From Prauserella cavernicola (GTDB lineage: Bacteria; Actinomycetota; Actinomycetes; Mycobacteriales; Pseudonocardiaceae), in assembly GCF_016595675.1 (NCBI RefSeq), contig NZ_JAENJH010000005.1, positions 62,001 through 126,000 of the forward strand: 64,000 nt of DNA. Direction: 5' to 3'. The position numbers and the translations under genes were made by a program. The notes below the pieces were generated by a model. That model had not been told where the DNA came from and made no database searches. It saw only the letters and a program-made list of their open reading frames with translations. Shown here piece by piece: positions 25,423 to 35,662 of this stretch (its first letter is position 1; every line of letters starts with the position of its first letter).

Positions 25423-26228
25423 CCGACCACGCCCAGCGCGGTCAGCAGGATCGCCAGCGCGGGCAGGAAGTTGTTCATCTGGTGGGCCACGATGCTGCCC
25501 AGCAGCCTGCCCGTCACCAGGCGGGCGAGCCCGATGGGAATGGAGATCACCAGTAGCAACGGTGTCCGCAGTGGTTCGAGGTGGCTCATCGCGAACACGG
25601 CCGTGGACAGCACGAACGCGGCGAAGCGGCCCCACTTCTCCTTGTTCCACTCCAGCCGTTCCGTCGCGCCCCACAGCAGGCCGCGGTAGATGATCTCCTC
25701 GCAGATCGGGCCCAGCAGCCACAGGTAGAGGAACATCACGATCGCCGCCGACACCGACATCGGCTTGTCCTCGACGAGCGCGCTGATGGCGGAACTGGAG
25801 TTCTGCTCTCCCACCGCCTTGGTCCACACGAACACGCCGACACTGGTGCACACCAGGCCGAGCACGCCGAACTTCAGCCCGAGCTTCACGTCGTCCCAGC
25901 GCCACGACAGGCGCAGGTCGGCGAGGGGGCCGTTGCCACGCACCTTGGTGATGGCCAGTGCGGTCAGCGCCGCGATCACGGTGGGGGTGATGGTGCCGAT
26001 CAGGACGTCGTGCACCGGCAGCGAGTCGGCCGAACCGCCCTGCACCAGCAGCGCTCCCACCAACGCCGCGGACACGAGCAGAACGGCCTCGACGAACAGG
26101 AACGCACCGAAACCCCAGCGGTGAGCCGGCGGGGGCGCCTCGTCGACCTCGACAACGGGCACGTCGGACACATCGGGCACGTCGATCCCGGACACCGGTT
26201 CTCCCGCGTTCGGTGACGTCACACCCAT
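25416..26228 (-). CDS. CPBP-family intramembrane glutamic endopeptidase
   Basis: The 270-residue protein has an acidic, Pro-rich N-terminal tail of about 50 residues and seven or eight membrane helices. The family motifs are present: EEIIYRGLLWG (Glu-Glu-x3-Arg), FAMSHLEP and IVAHQMNNFLPA. Members cleave within the membrane or modify prenylated or anti-sigma-like partners, but no target can be named here. ATG 26228 was chosen over a longer Arg/Cys-rich frame. A second member follows upstream on the same strand. Confidence 0.85.
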   Translation of the reverse strand: MGVTSPNAGEPVSGIDVPDVSDVPVVEVDEAPPPAHRWGFGAFLFVEAVLLVSAALVGALLVQGGSADSLPVHDVLIGTITPTVIAALTALAITKVRGNGPLADLRLSWRWDDVKLGLKFGVLGLVCTSVGVFVWTKAVGEQNSSSAISALVEDKPMSVSAAIVMFLYLWLLGPICEEIIYRGLLWGATERLEWNKEKWGRFAAFVLSTAVFAMSHLEPLRTPLLLVISIPIGLARLVTGRLLGSIVAHQMNNFLPALAILLTALGVVGY

Positions 26229-26280
26229 CCTCCAGCGCCGAGGTCCAGACCTGGCGAGCCTACTGTGAGCACACGCTCGA

Positions 26281-27018
26281 TTACGAGCCGAACAGCAGCA
26301 GCGCCGGGGGCAGGTTGTTCGTCGCGTGTGCCACCACGCTCGCACCGACCCGGTCGGTGATCAACCGCGCGTAGCCGATCACGATGCCCTGGCCGAGCAG
26401 CGCGATCGTGCGCGACGGCTCGCCGTGCAGCTGCGCGAACACCAGTGCCGTGAGCAGGAGGATCACCCACGGCGGCACGCGGTAGTGGGCGAGACCGTTC
26501 CACAGCGCTCCCCTGACGAACAGTTCCTCGGTGAGCGGCGCGCAGACCACCACGATCAGCGCGGCCACCACCAGCCAGCCGGTGTCGGTCGCGATCCCGC
26601 CGAAGACCTCGGTGAGCGGGTCGCTCATCCGCTCGGTGCCGTAGACCTCCAGCAGGAGCACGTTGAGCACATACCCCGTCAGCAGCGCGAACCCACCACA
26701 GGCGAGCCCGACCACGAGGTCCCTGCTGTTGGGCAGCAGGCGGTACTCGGCGAGCACTCCCCTGCCCCAGCGGCGGGCGCCGAAGACCGGCGCGAGGCCG
26801 AGCAGCAGGTTGGGCACGAACGCGAGCAGCACCAGCGGGCCCAGCTCGGGAATCCGCAGGGAGCCGACCTCTCCCTCGCCGCCGACCGCGACGGCGGTGA
26901 GGATCAGGCTGAGCAGGTAGTACCCGCCGAGCCCGGCGAAGAAGGTGAGAAACCCCCAGTGGGCGCCGAGAACGAGTCCGTCGCGAATCGGTGGCGGATC
27001 CTGTTCGTTGCGAGCCAC
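26281..27018 (-). CDS. CPBP-family intramembrane protease, second copy
   Basis: The 245-residue protein shares the fold of its downstream neighbour, with PLTEELFVRGALWN (EExxxR), FAQLHGEPSR and SVVAHATNNLPPALL. It has about seven membrane segments. The start is uncertain. GTG 27018 lies four bases after GGAGG, while a TTG at 27054 would add 12 residues. The two genes are only moderately alike, so this is an old duplication or independent recruitment. They stand in the interval between the aldarate cluster and ffh. Confidence 0.83.
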   Translation of the reverse strand: MARNEQDPPPIRDGLVLGAHWGFLTFFAGLGGYYLLSLILTAVAVGGEGEVGSLRIPELGPLVLLAFVPNLLLGLAPVFGARRWGRGVLAEYRLLPNSRDLVVGLACGGFALLTGYVLNVLLLEVYGTERMSDPLTEVFGGIATDTGWLVVAALIVVVCAPLTEELFVRGALWNGLAHYRVPPWVILLLTALVFAQLHGEPSRTIALLGQGIVIGYARLITDRVGASVVAHATNNLPPALLLFGS

Positions 27019-27106
27019 CGCACCTCCCGTCCGCGACGTCGCACTGCTGGGCAACCTTAGTCGCGACGCGGTCCCGGTGGCGCCACCTCGGCCGCCGATG
27101 GGGTGA

Positions 27107-28168
27107 CTAGATCAGGTTTCCGCGCAGGATGATGTGCCGAGGACCGCGCAGAACTTCCAGGTCCTCGCGGGGGTCGGCGTCGAAGATCACCAGATCGGCT
27201 GGTGCGCCCTCGGCGATGCACTCGTGGCCGAGCCACTCCCTGGCCGCCCACGACGCCGAGGCCAGCGCCTGCTCGGCCGACATCCCGGCGCGGTGCAGCG
27301 CCTCGATCTCGTCGGGCAGCCTGCCGTGCGCCACCATGCCGCCCGCGTCGGTGCCCGCGTAGACGGCGACGCCCGCGTCGAGCGCGGCACCGACCATGTC
27401 GGCGACCCCGGCGTGCAGTGCGCGCATGTGCGCGGCGTAGACCGGGTACTTGGCGGCCGCGTCGGCGATGCCGGGGAAGTTCTCGATGTTGATCAGCGTG
27501 GGCACCAGCGCGGTGCCGCGGCGCGCCATCTCGGCGAGCAGGTCGGCGGAGAGCCCCGTGCCGTGCTCGAGACAGTCGATGCCCGCGGCGACCAGGCCCG
27601 GCATCGCCGCCTCACCGAACACGTGCGCGGTGACCCGCGCGCCCGCGTCGTGCGCGACCTTGACCGCCTCGGCGAGCACGTCGTCCGGCCACAACGGCGC
27701 CAGGTCGCCGGCACCGCGGTCGATCCAGTCGCCGACGATCTTGACCCAGCCGTCGCCTGCCGCCGCCTGCTCGGCGACGGCCTCGGGCAGCTGGTCGGGA
27801 CCCTCGAGGTCGATACCGAGCCGCGGGACGTAGCGCTTGGGCAGTGCCAGGTGCTGCCCGCCGCGGATGATGCGCGGCAGGTCGGCGCGCCGCTGCAACG
27901 GCCGCGTGTCGATGGGCACCCCACAGTCGCGAATGAGCAACGTGCCCGCGTCCCGGTCGGTCAGCGCCTGCTCGGTGGCCTCCTCGAGGCTGGTGGGGCC
28001 GTCGACGCCGATGCCGGGATGGCAGTGGGCGTCCACGAGGCCGGGCACGAGAAACGCCCCGTCGAGCGTGCGCGCGCCCTCGACCGGTTCGAACGAGATC
28101 CGGCCGTCGCTGATCCACACGTCGCGCTCGCCGCCGTCGGGCAGCACGACCCCGCGCAGGTGGAACAC
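27107..28168 (-). CDS. Amidohydrolase-family metal-dependent hydrolase
   Basis: The 353-residue TIM-barrel protein has the binuclear metal site pattern: HCHPG after VPGLVDA, Lys in WVKIVGDWID, His in VTAHVFGE, His in CLEHGTGLS and Asp in YAGTDAGGM. It resembles imidazolonepropionase- and prolidase-like amidohydrolases, but the substrate is unknown. Its GTG start lies three bases after the ffh stop. In Mycobacterium tuberculosis an amidohydrolase also neighbours ffh, so the pairing is conserved and may matter functionally. Confidence 0.88.
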   Translation of the reverse strand: MFHLRGVVLPDGGERDVWISDGRISFEPVEGARTLDGAFLVPGLVDAHCHPGIGVDGPTSLEEATEQALTDRDAGTLLIRDCGVPIDTRPLQRRADLPRIIRGGQHLALPKRYVPRLGIDLEGPDQLPEAVAEQAAAGDGWVKIVGDWIDRGAGDLAPLWPDDVLAEAVKVAHDAGARVTAHVFGEAAMPGLVAAGIDCLEHGTGLSADLLAEMARRGTALVPTLINIENFPGIADAAAKYPVYAAHMRALHAGVADMVGAALDAGVAVYAGTDAGGMVAHGRLPDEIEALHRAGMSAEQALASASWAAREWLGHECIAEGAPADLVIFDADPREDLEVLRGPRHIILRGNLI

Positions 28169-28171
28169 GGA

Positions 28172-29713
28172 CTACTTGTTCTTGGGCAGATTGAGCTTCG
28201 AGGGGTCGAAACCGGGAGGCAGGTCGTTGAGTCCACCGCCGAGCTGCGACAGGTCCGGCATCCCGCCACCGCCGCCGGCGGCGGGCGGGAACCCGCCGGG
28301 CAGACCACCGGGGAAACCGCCGCGCGGCTTCTGCTGGATCTTCTTGCCCTTCTTACCCTTCTTGCCCTTGCGCACGTGCTGCTTCTTCGTGGCGCTTCCG
28401 CCGCCGAAGCCGAACCTGCCCGCCATCTGCTGCATCATCTTGCGGGCTTCGTAGAACCGGTTGACCAGGTCGTTCACATCGCGCACGGCGACGCCCGACC
28501 CGCGCGCGATGCGCTGCCTGCGGGAGGCGTTGATGACCTTCGGGTTCTCCCGCTCGGCGGGCGTCATGCCGCGGATGATCGCCTGCAGCCGGTCGAGCTG
28601 CTTGTCGTCGACCTGCGAGAGCTGGTCCTTCATCTGGCCCGCGCCCGGCAGCATGCCCAGCAGGTTGCCGATCGGGCCCATCTTGCGCACGGCCAGCATC
28701 TGCTCGAGGAAGTCCTCCAGCGTCAGCTCGCCGGTGCCGAGCTTGGCCGCGGCCTTCTCGGCCTTCTCCTGGTCGAAGGCCTCCTCGGCCTGCTCGATCA
28801 GGGTGAGCATGTCGCCCATGCCGAGGATCCGGCTGGCCATGCGGTCGGGGTGGAAGACGTCGAAGTCCTCGAGCTTCTCACCGTTGGACGCGAACAGGAT
28901 CGGCTGGCCGGTGACGTGCCGGACCGACAGCGCGGCACCACCGCGGGCGTCGCCGTCGAGCTTGGTGAGGACCACACCGGTGAAACCGACGCCGTCGCGG
29001 AACGCCTCGGCGGTGGTGACGGCGTCCTGACCGATCATGGCGTCGACCACGAACAGCGTCTCGTCAGGCTGGACCGCGTCGCGGATGTCGGCGGCCTGGC
29101 GCATCAGTTCCTCGTCGACACCGAGCCGACCGGCGGTGTCGACCACGACCACGTCGTGCTGCGCGTGCCTGGCCTCCTCGATGCTGCGCCGCGCGACGTC
29201 CACCGGGTCGCCGACGCCGTTGCCCGGCTCCGGCGCGAACGTGGCCACCCCGGCACGCTCACCGACGACCTGCAGCTGCGTGACCGCGTTGGGACGCTGG
29301 AGGTCACAGGCCACCAGCATCGGCGCGTGGCCCTGCTTCTTCAGCCACTGCGCGAGCTTGCCCGCGAGCGTGGTCTTACCGGAACCCTGCAGACCGGCGA
29401 GCATGATGACCGTCGGCGGGTTCTTGGCCAGGTGGACGCGCCGCGTCTCGCCGCCGAGGATGCCGACGAGCTCCTCGTTGACGATCTTGATGACCTGCTG
29501 CGCGGGGTTGAGGGCCTCGGAGACCTCTGCGCCCTTCGCACGCTCCTTGACTTGGCCGATGAACTCGCGGACCACGGGCAGCGCGACGTCGGCCTCCAGC
29601 AGCGCGATGCGGATCTCGCGCGCGGTGGCATCGATGTCGGCGTCGGAGAGCTTGCCCTTGCCGCGAAGGTTCTGCAGGACCGACGTGAGCCGATCGGAGA
29701 GTGTGTCGAACAC
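28172..29713 (-). CDS. ffh: Signal recognition particle protein Ffh
   Basis: Ffh binds 4.5S RNA and signal sequences and delivers nascent membrane proteins to FtsY. The 513-residue protein shows the N-domain, then the G-domain with GLQGSGKTTLAGKLA (from about residue 107), DLQRPNAVTQL, VVDTAGRLG and TKLDGDARGGAALS. The Met-rich M-domain contains RQRIARGSGVAVRDVN for RNA binding. The tail has a Lys-rich stretch and a Gly/Pro-rich segment. Start GTG 29713 matches homologues, and the longer frame is not supported. Confidence 0.97.
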   Translation of the reverse strand: MFDTLSDRLTSVLQNLRGKGKLSDADIDATAREIRIALLEADVALPVVREFIGQVKERAKGAEVSEALNPAQQVIKIVNEELVGILGGETRRVHLAKNPPTVIMLAGLQGSGKTTLAGKLAQWLKKQGHAPMLVACDLQRPNAVTQLQVVGERAGVATFAPEPGNGVGDPVDVARRSIEEARHAQHDVVVVDTAGRLGVDEELMRQAADIRDAVQPDETLFVVDAMIGQDAVTTAEAFRDGVGFTGVVLTKLDGDARGGAALSVRHVTGQPILFASNGEKLEDFDVFHPDRMASRILGMGDMLTLIEQAEEAFDQEKAEKAAAKLGTGELTLEDFLEQMLAVRKMGPIGNLLGMLPGAGQMKDQLSQVDDKQLDRLQAIIRGMTPAERENPKVINASRRQRIARGSGVAVRDVNDLVNRFYEARKMMQQMAGRFGFGGGSATKKQHVRKGKKGKKGKKIQQKPRGGFPGGLPGGFPPAAGGGGGMPDLSQLGGGLNDLPPGFDPSKLNLPKNK

Positions 29714-29800
29714 GGGGTGCACGCTCCAGCAGGTCGTTGGTGTTCCGTCGGCCGCGGGGCCGACATCTTCCCAGGGTACTGGCCGCGCCATCGTGCGGGA

Positions 29801-29839
29801 CCGCCCGGCCGGTCACCTCCCCTGGTCCCGGCCGGGCGG
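29801..29839 (-). terminator. Large hairpin upstream of ffh
   Basis: A perfect 12-bp inverted repeat, CCGCCCGGCCGG at 29801-29812 and CCGGCCGGGCGG at 29828-29839, has a 15-base loop. It is in the 326-base gap between glnD and ffh and is most simply a GC-rich terminator of the amt-glnK-glnD operon. It may act together with the hairpin at 29929-29954. The rest of the gap must hold the ffh promoter, and no gene was found there. Confidence 0.6.
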
Positions 29840-29928
29840 CGGGCTGCCCCAGTGGGTGCCCTCGTGGGTCCGGCTCGTTCGCCAGACCCCCAGTACCAGG
29901 CGATCCGAGCCCGTTCCGGGCACCTCAA

Positions 29929-29954
29929 CCCGGGCAGGTCACAGCCTGCCCGGG
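29929..29954 (-). terminator. Terminator-like hairpin downstream of glnD
   Basis: CCCGGGCAGG (29929-29938) and CCTGCCCGGG (29945-29954) form a perfect 10-bp stem with the six-base loop TCACAG. It lies 86 bases after the glnD stop in the transcribed direction, and a second hairpin follows 90 bases on. There is no T-run, as is usual in actinomycete terminators. Confidence 0.65.
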
Positions 29955-30039
29955 AGCGGGGTGGTCGCGGCAGCGTGAAGACACCACACCTGCCGTGGGT
30001 AGAACTACCCAGTCCACCCCGGTGCCCAGGCGGGCTCGT

Positions 30040-32361
30040 TCAGGTGGCCGCAGCGAGCACGGCCTGTTCGACCCGCGACCGCCACTCCTGGTCGACGACG
30101 CCGTGCCGCGCGGAGACGGCGAACGAGTCGACCACCCTGGACCCGAGCGTCGCCACCTTCGCCCAGCGCACCTCGGCGTCGCAGCGCCGCAGCGCACCGG
30201 CGACCCGGTGCAGCAGGCCGATCCGGTCTACCGCACGCAGTTCGAGCACGACGGCGCCGGGCGCCGCCGTCTCGTCGTCGAACCACAGCACCTTCGGCGC
30301 AGCGGGCGACGGCAGCGGCGTGTCGTAGTCCTTTTCCTTCTCAGCCAGCTTCTGGCTCAGCGCGAGTCCGCCCGCGACGGCCCTGGCGAACTGGTCGCGC
30401 AGCAACCCCGCGTCCGGCAGCGTGCCGAACCTCGGCGACGCCGTGAACACGCCGACGCGGCCCCCGCCGTGACTGCGCAACATCGCGGTGTGCACCTCGA
30501 GCGAGTTCAGCGCCAGCACCCCGGCCGCGGGGGTCAGCAACTCGGCGTTGGCCGGAACGGCGAGCACCACGGTGGCGAGCTTGCCCGCCGCGGTGACCCT
30601 CGCCTCGCCCCGCGTGGTCCGCACCGCCTCGGCCACCAGCTCGCGCTGGGTGTCGTCGAGCGGATCGGGCACCGAGAACGCGTCGCCGTGCAGCAGCCCT
30701 CGGCACCGGCTCACCAGTTCACGGATGAGCCCCGCCTTCCACTCCGTCCACACGCCGGGCCCTGTCGCGAGCGAGTCGGCCTGTGTCAGCGCGGCGAGCA
30801 GGTCGAGCAGCAGCGGGTTGCCGTCGACGGTCTTGGCCACCCGCTCGACGGTCTCCTGCTCACTGATGTCGCGGCGGGTCGCCGTGTGCGGCAGGAGCAG
30901 GTGGTGGCGCACCATGCCCGAGACGATCGTGATGTCCTCATCGGACAGTCCGATCCTGGACGCGACCTGTGCGGCGATCTTCGCGCCCAGCTCCGAGTGG
31001 TCGGCGTCGCGGCCCTTGCCGATGTCGTGCAGCAACGCGCCCAGCAGCAACAGATCGGGACGCGAGACCGTGGTGGTGAGCCGCGCGGCTTCCACACACG
31101 CCTGCACCAGATGCCGGTCGACGGTCCAGGCATGCACGGGCTCGCGCGGCGGCACGTCCCGCACCGCGCCCCACTCGGGGAACAGGCGCGCCCACAGTCC
31201 CGTGCGGTCCAGCGCCTCCACGGCGTCGACCAGCCCCTCCCCCGCACCGAGCAGCTCGGTGAGCGCCCTGCGTGCGGGTTCCGGCCACGGGGCACGCAGC
31301 TCGGGCGCCGAGTCGGCGAGCGTGCGCAGTGTCCCGTGCGCGATCGGCCTGCCCGTGCGGGCCGAGGCCGCCGCCACCCGCAGCAGGAGTCCCGGATCGC
31401 GCGCGGGCACCGCGTCGCGGGCGAGCGCGACCTCGTTGCCGTGCAACACGACGCCGTCGTCCAGCGGGCTGCGACCGGGCCGCCTGCCGAAGCGTGTCCT
31501 CGGCGGTTCCACGGCGGCCCGCAGTGCGACGTCGACGGCGTAGCCGACGGCCCTGCCCGCCCCGGAGAGCTTGCGGGCCAACGAGAACCGGTCTCCCAGG
31601 TCCAGTTCGCCCGCCACCAGCTCGGCATCGCCGGCGCCGAGCACGTCGCGGTCGCGGCGCAGTTCCCTGCGCAGCTCCGTGCGAACGTCGAGCAGGAGTT
31701 CCCGTGCCGCCTTGAGTTCCTCGTTGGGGCGGTCGGCGAGCTGCGCCACGGCGAAGGCGTCCAGCAGCCCCAGGTCGCGCAGGCCACCCCGGCCGTGTTT
31801 GAGGTCGGGTTCGGCCGACTGCGCGATCTCGCCGCTGCGCCGCCAGCGCTCACGCGTGGCCTCGGCCAGCTCCGGCAACCGTTTGCGGGCGGTCCGGCGC
31901 CACTGGTCCCGTGCCGCCGAGGCGAGCCGTGCGGTCAGCTCGGCGTCGCCCGCGAGATGCCGGGCGTCGAGCAGGCCGATCGCGGTGCGCAGGTCCTCGG
32001 AGGCCACCTTGAGCGCCTCCGCCGGGGTGCGCACCGCGTGGTCGAGGCCGATCCTGGCGTCCCACAACGGGTACCAGAGAGCGTCCGCGATCGTGCCGAT
32101 GTCCGGTTGTCCGTTGTGCACCAGCACCAGGTCGAGGTCGGAGAACGGCACGAGCTCCTGACGACCGAGGCCGCCGACGGCGACCAGCGCGACACCAGAG
32201 GACGCGGTGTCCCTGACGTCGATGCCGGCCGCCGTGGCGGCCTTGCTCAGCCAGAACTCGTACAGGTCCACCAGCGCGGCTCGGAGCGCGGTCGCTCCGA
32301 GCCGCCCGTGGCGACCCTCCAACAGCCGGTCGGCCGCCTCGACGAGTCCGTCTACGACCAC
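30040..32361 (-). CDS. glnD: [Protein-PII] uridylyl/adenylyltransferase GlnD
   Basis: GlnD modifies and demodifies PII. In actinomycetes it adds AMP to GlnK. The 773-residue protein has the nucleotidyltransferase motif GGLGRQELVPFSDLDLVLVH (roughly residues 63-82), a linker region, an HD domain with LLLLGALLHDIGKGRDADHS that removes the group, and C-terminal ACT domains around VLELRAVDRIGLLHRVAGAL. It is shorter than E. coli GlnD (890). The start is GTG at 32361, nine bases after glnK. Confidence 0.95.
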   Translation of the reverse strand: MVVDGLVEAADRLLEGRHGRLGATALRAALVDLYEFWLSKAATAAGIDVRDTASSGVALVAVGGLGRQELVPFSDLDLVLVHNGQPDIGTIADALWYPLWDARIGLDHAVRTPAEALKVASEDLRTAIGLLDARHLAGDAELTARLASAARDQWRRTARKRLPELAEATRERWRRSGEIAQSAEPDLKHGRGGLRDLGLLDAFAVAQLADRPNEELKAARELLLDVRTELRRELRRDRDVLGAGDAELVAGELDLGDRFSLARKLSGAGRAVGYAVDVALRAAVEPPRTRFGRRPGRSPLDDGVVLHGNEVALARDAVPARDPGLLLRVAAASARTGRPIAHGTLRTLADSAPELRAPWPEPARRALTELLGAGEGLVDAVEALDRTGLWARLFPEWGAVRDVPPREPVHAWTVDRHLVQACVEAARLTTTVSRPDLLLLGALLHDIGKGRDADHSELGAKIAAQVASRIGLSDEDITIVSGMVRHHLLLPHTATRRDISEQETVERVAKTVDGNPLLLDLLAALTQADSLATGPGVWTEWKAGLIRELVSRCRGLLHGDAFSVPDPLDDTQRELVAEAVRTTRGEARVTAAGKLATVVLAVPANAELLTPAAGVLALNSLEVHTAMLRSHGGGRVGVFTASPRFGTLPDAGLLRDQFARAVAGGLALSQKLAEKEKDYDTPLPSPAAPKVLWFDDETAAPGAVVLELRAVDRIGLLHRVAGALRRCDAEVRWAKVATLGSRVVDSFAVSARHGVVDQEWRSRVEQAVLAAAT

Positions 32362-32370
32362 GGCACCTTC

Positions 32371-33998
<1,628 letters not shown>

Positions 33999-34085
33999 GC
34001 TTCTCCTCCTTCGAGAGCCGGATCGCAAGAATTCGCAATTGCGGCACAGCATCGGGAAGGCGTGTTGCGCGGAATGGATTCTCAG

Positions 34086-34133
34086 GTTTCGACACCGTGA
34101 ACCAAACGGTCGGACTTGTTACGGCTACGTTTC
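34086..34133 (-). promoter_or_regulatory. Probable GlnR-binding region upstream of amt
   Basis: On the minus strand the order is GAAAC, six bases, GTAAC, six bases, GACCG, five bases, TTCAC, six bases, GAAAC. The known GlnR box of actinomycetes alternates GTnAC and GAAAC half sites separated by six bases. The two outer GAAAC words and the GTAAC and TTCAC words fit, while GACCG is degenerate. It lies about 90-135 bases before the amt start. This suggests induction of amt-glnK-glnD under nitrogen limitation. Confidence 0.6.
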
Positions 34134-34187
34134 CCCGCACCTGTGCCGATTCGTCCGGCTACGAAACCTCGTGGTCGAATAGCGTGT

Positions 34188-35042
34188 GTGACCTCGCGTG
34201 AAACGGCTGCCACGTCGTTACCGTCCGCCGCGCTCGCGGCGCTGCGCTGCTCCGTCTGTGGCGAGGCCGTGGCGCTCACCGGTCACTCGCTGCGCTGCGA
34301 ACGCGGGCACGCCTTCGACCTCGCGAAGCAGGGGTACGTGAACCTGCTGCACGCCAAGGTGGCGGCGGGCACCGCGGACACGGGCGAGATGGTGAGCGCG
34401 CGAGCCGACTTCCTCGCTTCCGGGTTCTACGCGCCGCTCGCGGAGCTGCTGGCCGAGCTGGCGAGCGGGGAGCTCGTGGTGGACGCGGGCGCCGGAACCG
34501 GCTACTACCTGGCGAAAGTCCTCGACGCGCTGCCCGGGGCCACCGGGCTCGCGCTCGACGTGTCGGCCCCCGCGCTGCGCCGTGCGGCCAGGGCACACCC
34601 GAGGATCGGGGCGGCGGTGTGGAACCTCTGGGAGCCGTGGCCGGTGGGCTCGGGCGTGGCGGACACGGTGCTCAACGTGTTCGCTCCGCGCAACGCCGCG
34701 GAGTTCCACCGCGTGCTCCGGCCGGGCGGCACGGTGCTGGTCGCCTCGCCGGGCAGCGGCCATCTGGGTGAGCTGGCGCGAAGCCTGGACCTGCTCGACA
34801 TCGGCGAGGACAAACAACAACGCCTCGACTCCGCGTTCGCGGAGCGGTTCGAGCTCGTGGACCGGCAGCACCGGGGTGGCCCGGTGACCCTCGGTCCCGA
34901 CGACGTGAGGAAGGTCGTGCTGATGGGCCCGAACGCACACCACCTGCACCGCTCGGGGCTCGGCGAGCGGCTGGCCGGGCTCACCGAGTCCGTGGAGGTC
35001 ACCACGTCGTTCGTGGTGTCGGCCTACCGCAGGCTGCCGTGA
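34188..35042 (+). CDS. 23S rRNA (guanine-N1)-methyltransferase, RlmA/TlrB type
   Basis: The 284-residue protein begins with the RlmA zinc ribbon (LRCSVCGEAV, then LRCERGHAFDLAKQGYVNLL), which positions the enzyme on hairpin 35 of 23S rRNA. The class I methyltransferase fold follows with VVDAGAGTGYYLAKVL for S-adenosylmethionine and VLNVFAPRNAAEFHRVLRPG. Gram-negative members modify G745 and Gram-positive members, such as the tylosin resistance protein TlrB, modify G748. No macrolide cluster is nearby. GTG 34188 was chosen. Its end overlaps the next gene by four bases. Confidence 0.9.
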   Translation: MTSRETAATSLPSAALAALRCSVCGEAVALTGHSLRCERGHAFDLAKQGYVNLLHAKVAAGTADTGEMVSARADFLASGFYAPLAELLAELASGELVVDAGAGTGYYLAKVLDALPGATGLALDVSAPALRRAARAHPRIGAAVWNLWEPWPVGSGVADTVLNVFAPRNAAEFHRVLRPGGTVLVASPGSGHLGELARSLDLLDIGEDKQQRLDSAFAERFELVDRQHRGGPVTLGPDDVRKVVLMGPNAHHLHRSGLGERLAGLTESVEVTTSFVVSAYRRLP

Positions 35043-35662
35043 GCGCGCGGGTCCCGGCCACGGTGCTCACCGACCCGGAGTGGCTGCGCGAGGACCTGGG
35101 CCGGGCGGCTCGGCTCTACGGCGCGGCGAGCGACCGGGTGCTGGGCACGATCCGGTGGTACTCGGCGTCGTCGATGCTCGTCGGGCCGTCGCTGGAGTCC
35201 TTCGCCCGCACCGGCTCGGCGCTCGACCCGGCGCTGGAGGCCGTCGCGTTCACGATGCACCCCGACGGCCGGATCGTCGACGCCCGCGCCGGTCGCGTCC
35301 TCGACGCGCCCGCCGGTGACGCCGCCGCGTTCGGGACCGCGCTGGGCGACGCTCTGGAGCCCGCGGTGGAGGCGATCGCGGCGACGTGCGGCGCCACGTC
35401 GCGCGCCCTGTGGGCGATCGCCGCCGACTCGATCGGCACCCGCCTGCTGTGGGCGGGCGCGACCGGGCTCGCCGGGCAGATCGCCGACGGGATCGGCCGC
35501 CGCATGCCCACGCCCCGGTTCGTCCACATCGGACCACACGAGGTGGTGCGCCGCTCGTCGTGCTGCCTCATCTACGAGGCGACGGGCGGCGACAAGTGCG
35601 TGAGCTGCCCGCGCCAGCTACCTGCCGAGCGCGAGCAGCGCGTCCGCGCACAGCTGGGTTAG
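35039..35662 (+). CDS. FhuF-like [2Fe-2S] protein, putative ferric-siderophore reductase
   Basis: The 207-residue protein ends with CCLIYEATGGDKCVSC, the unusual CC-x10-C-x2-C cluster motif of the FhuF family that reduces iron in ferric siderophores. The preceding 170 residues are mostly helical, with little sequence conservation, as usual for the family. The GTG start overlaps the rlmA-like stop (GTGA), so the pair is coupled. No siderophore synthesis or uptake genes are in the window. Confidence 0.82.
   Translation: MSARVPATVLTDPEWLREDLGRAARLYGAASDRVLGTIRWYSASSMLVGPSLESFARTGSALDPALEAVAFTMHPDGRIVDARAGRVLDAPAGDAAAFGTALGDALEPAVEAIAATCGATSRALWAIAADSIGTRLLWAGATGLAGQIADGIGRRMPTPRFVHIGPHEVVRRSSCCLIYEATGGDKCVSCPRQLPAEREQRVRAQLG

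Noticed and set aside
27134-30328. A 1064-codon open frame antisense to the amidohydrolase and ffh genes
   Set aside because: It is a by-product of high GC content in the opposite strand. The minus-strand genes have complete family motifs and normal junctions, and the antisense translation is Arg/Ala/Gly-rich with no recognisable domain.
34188-35042. The RlmA-like gene as part of a macrolide resistance or synthesis cluster
   Set aside because: There are no polyketide or sugar genes around, and RlmA-type enzymes are common housekeeping proteins.
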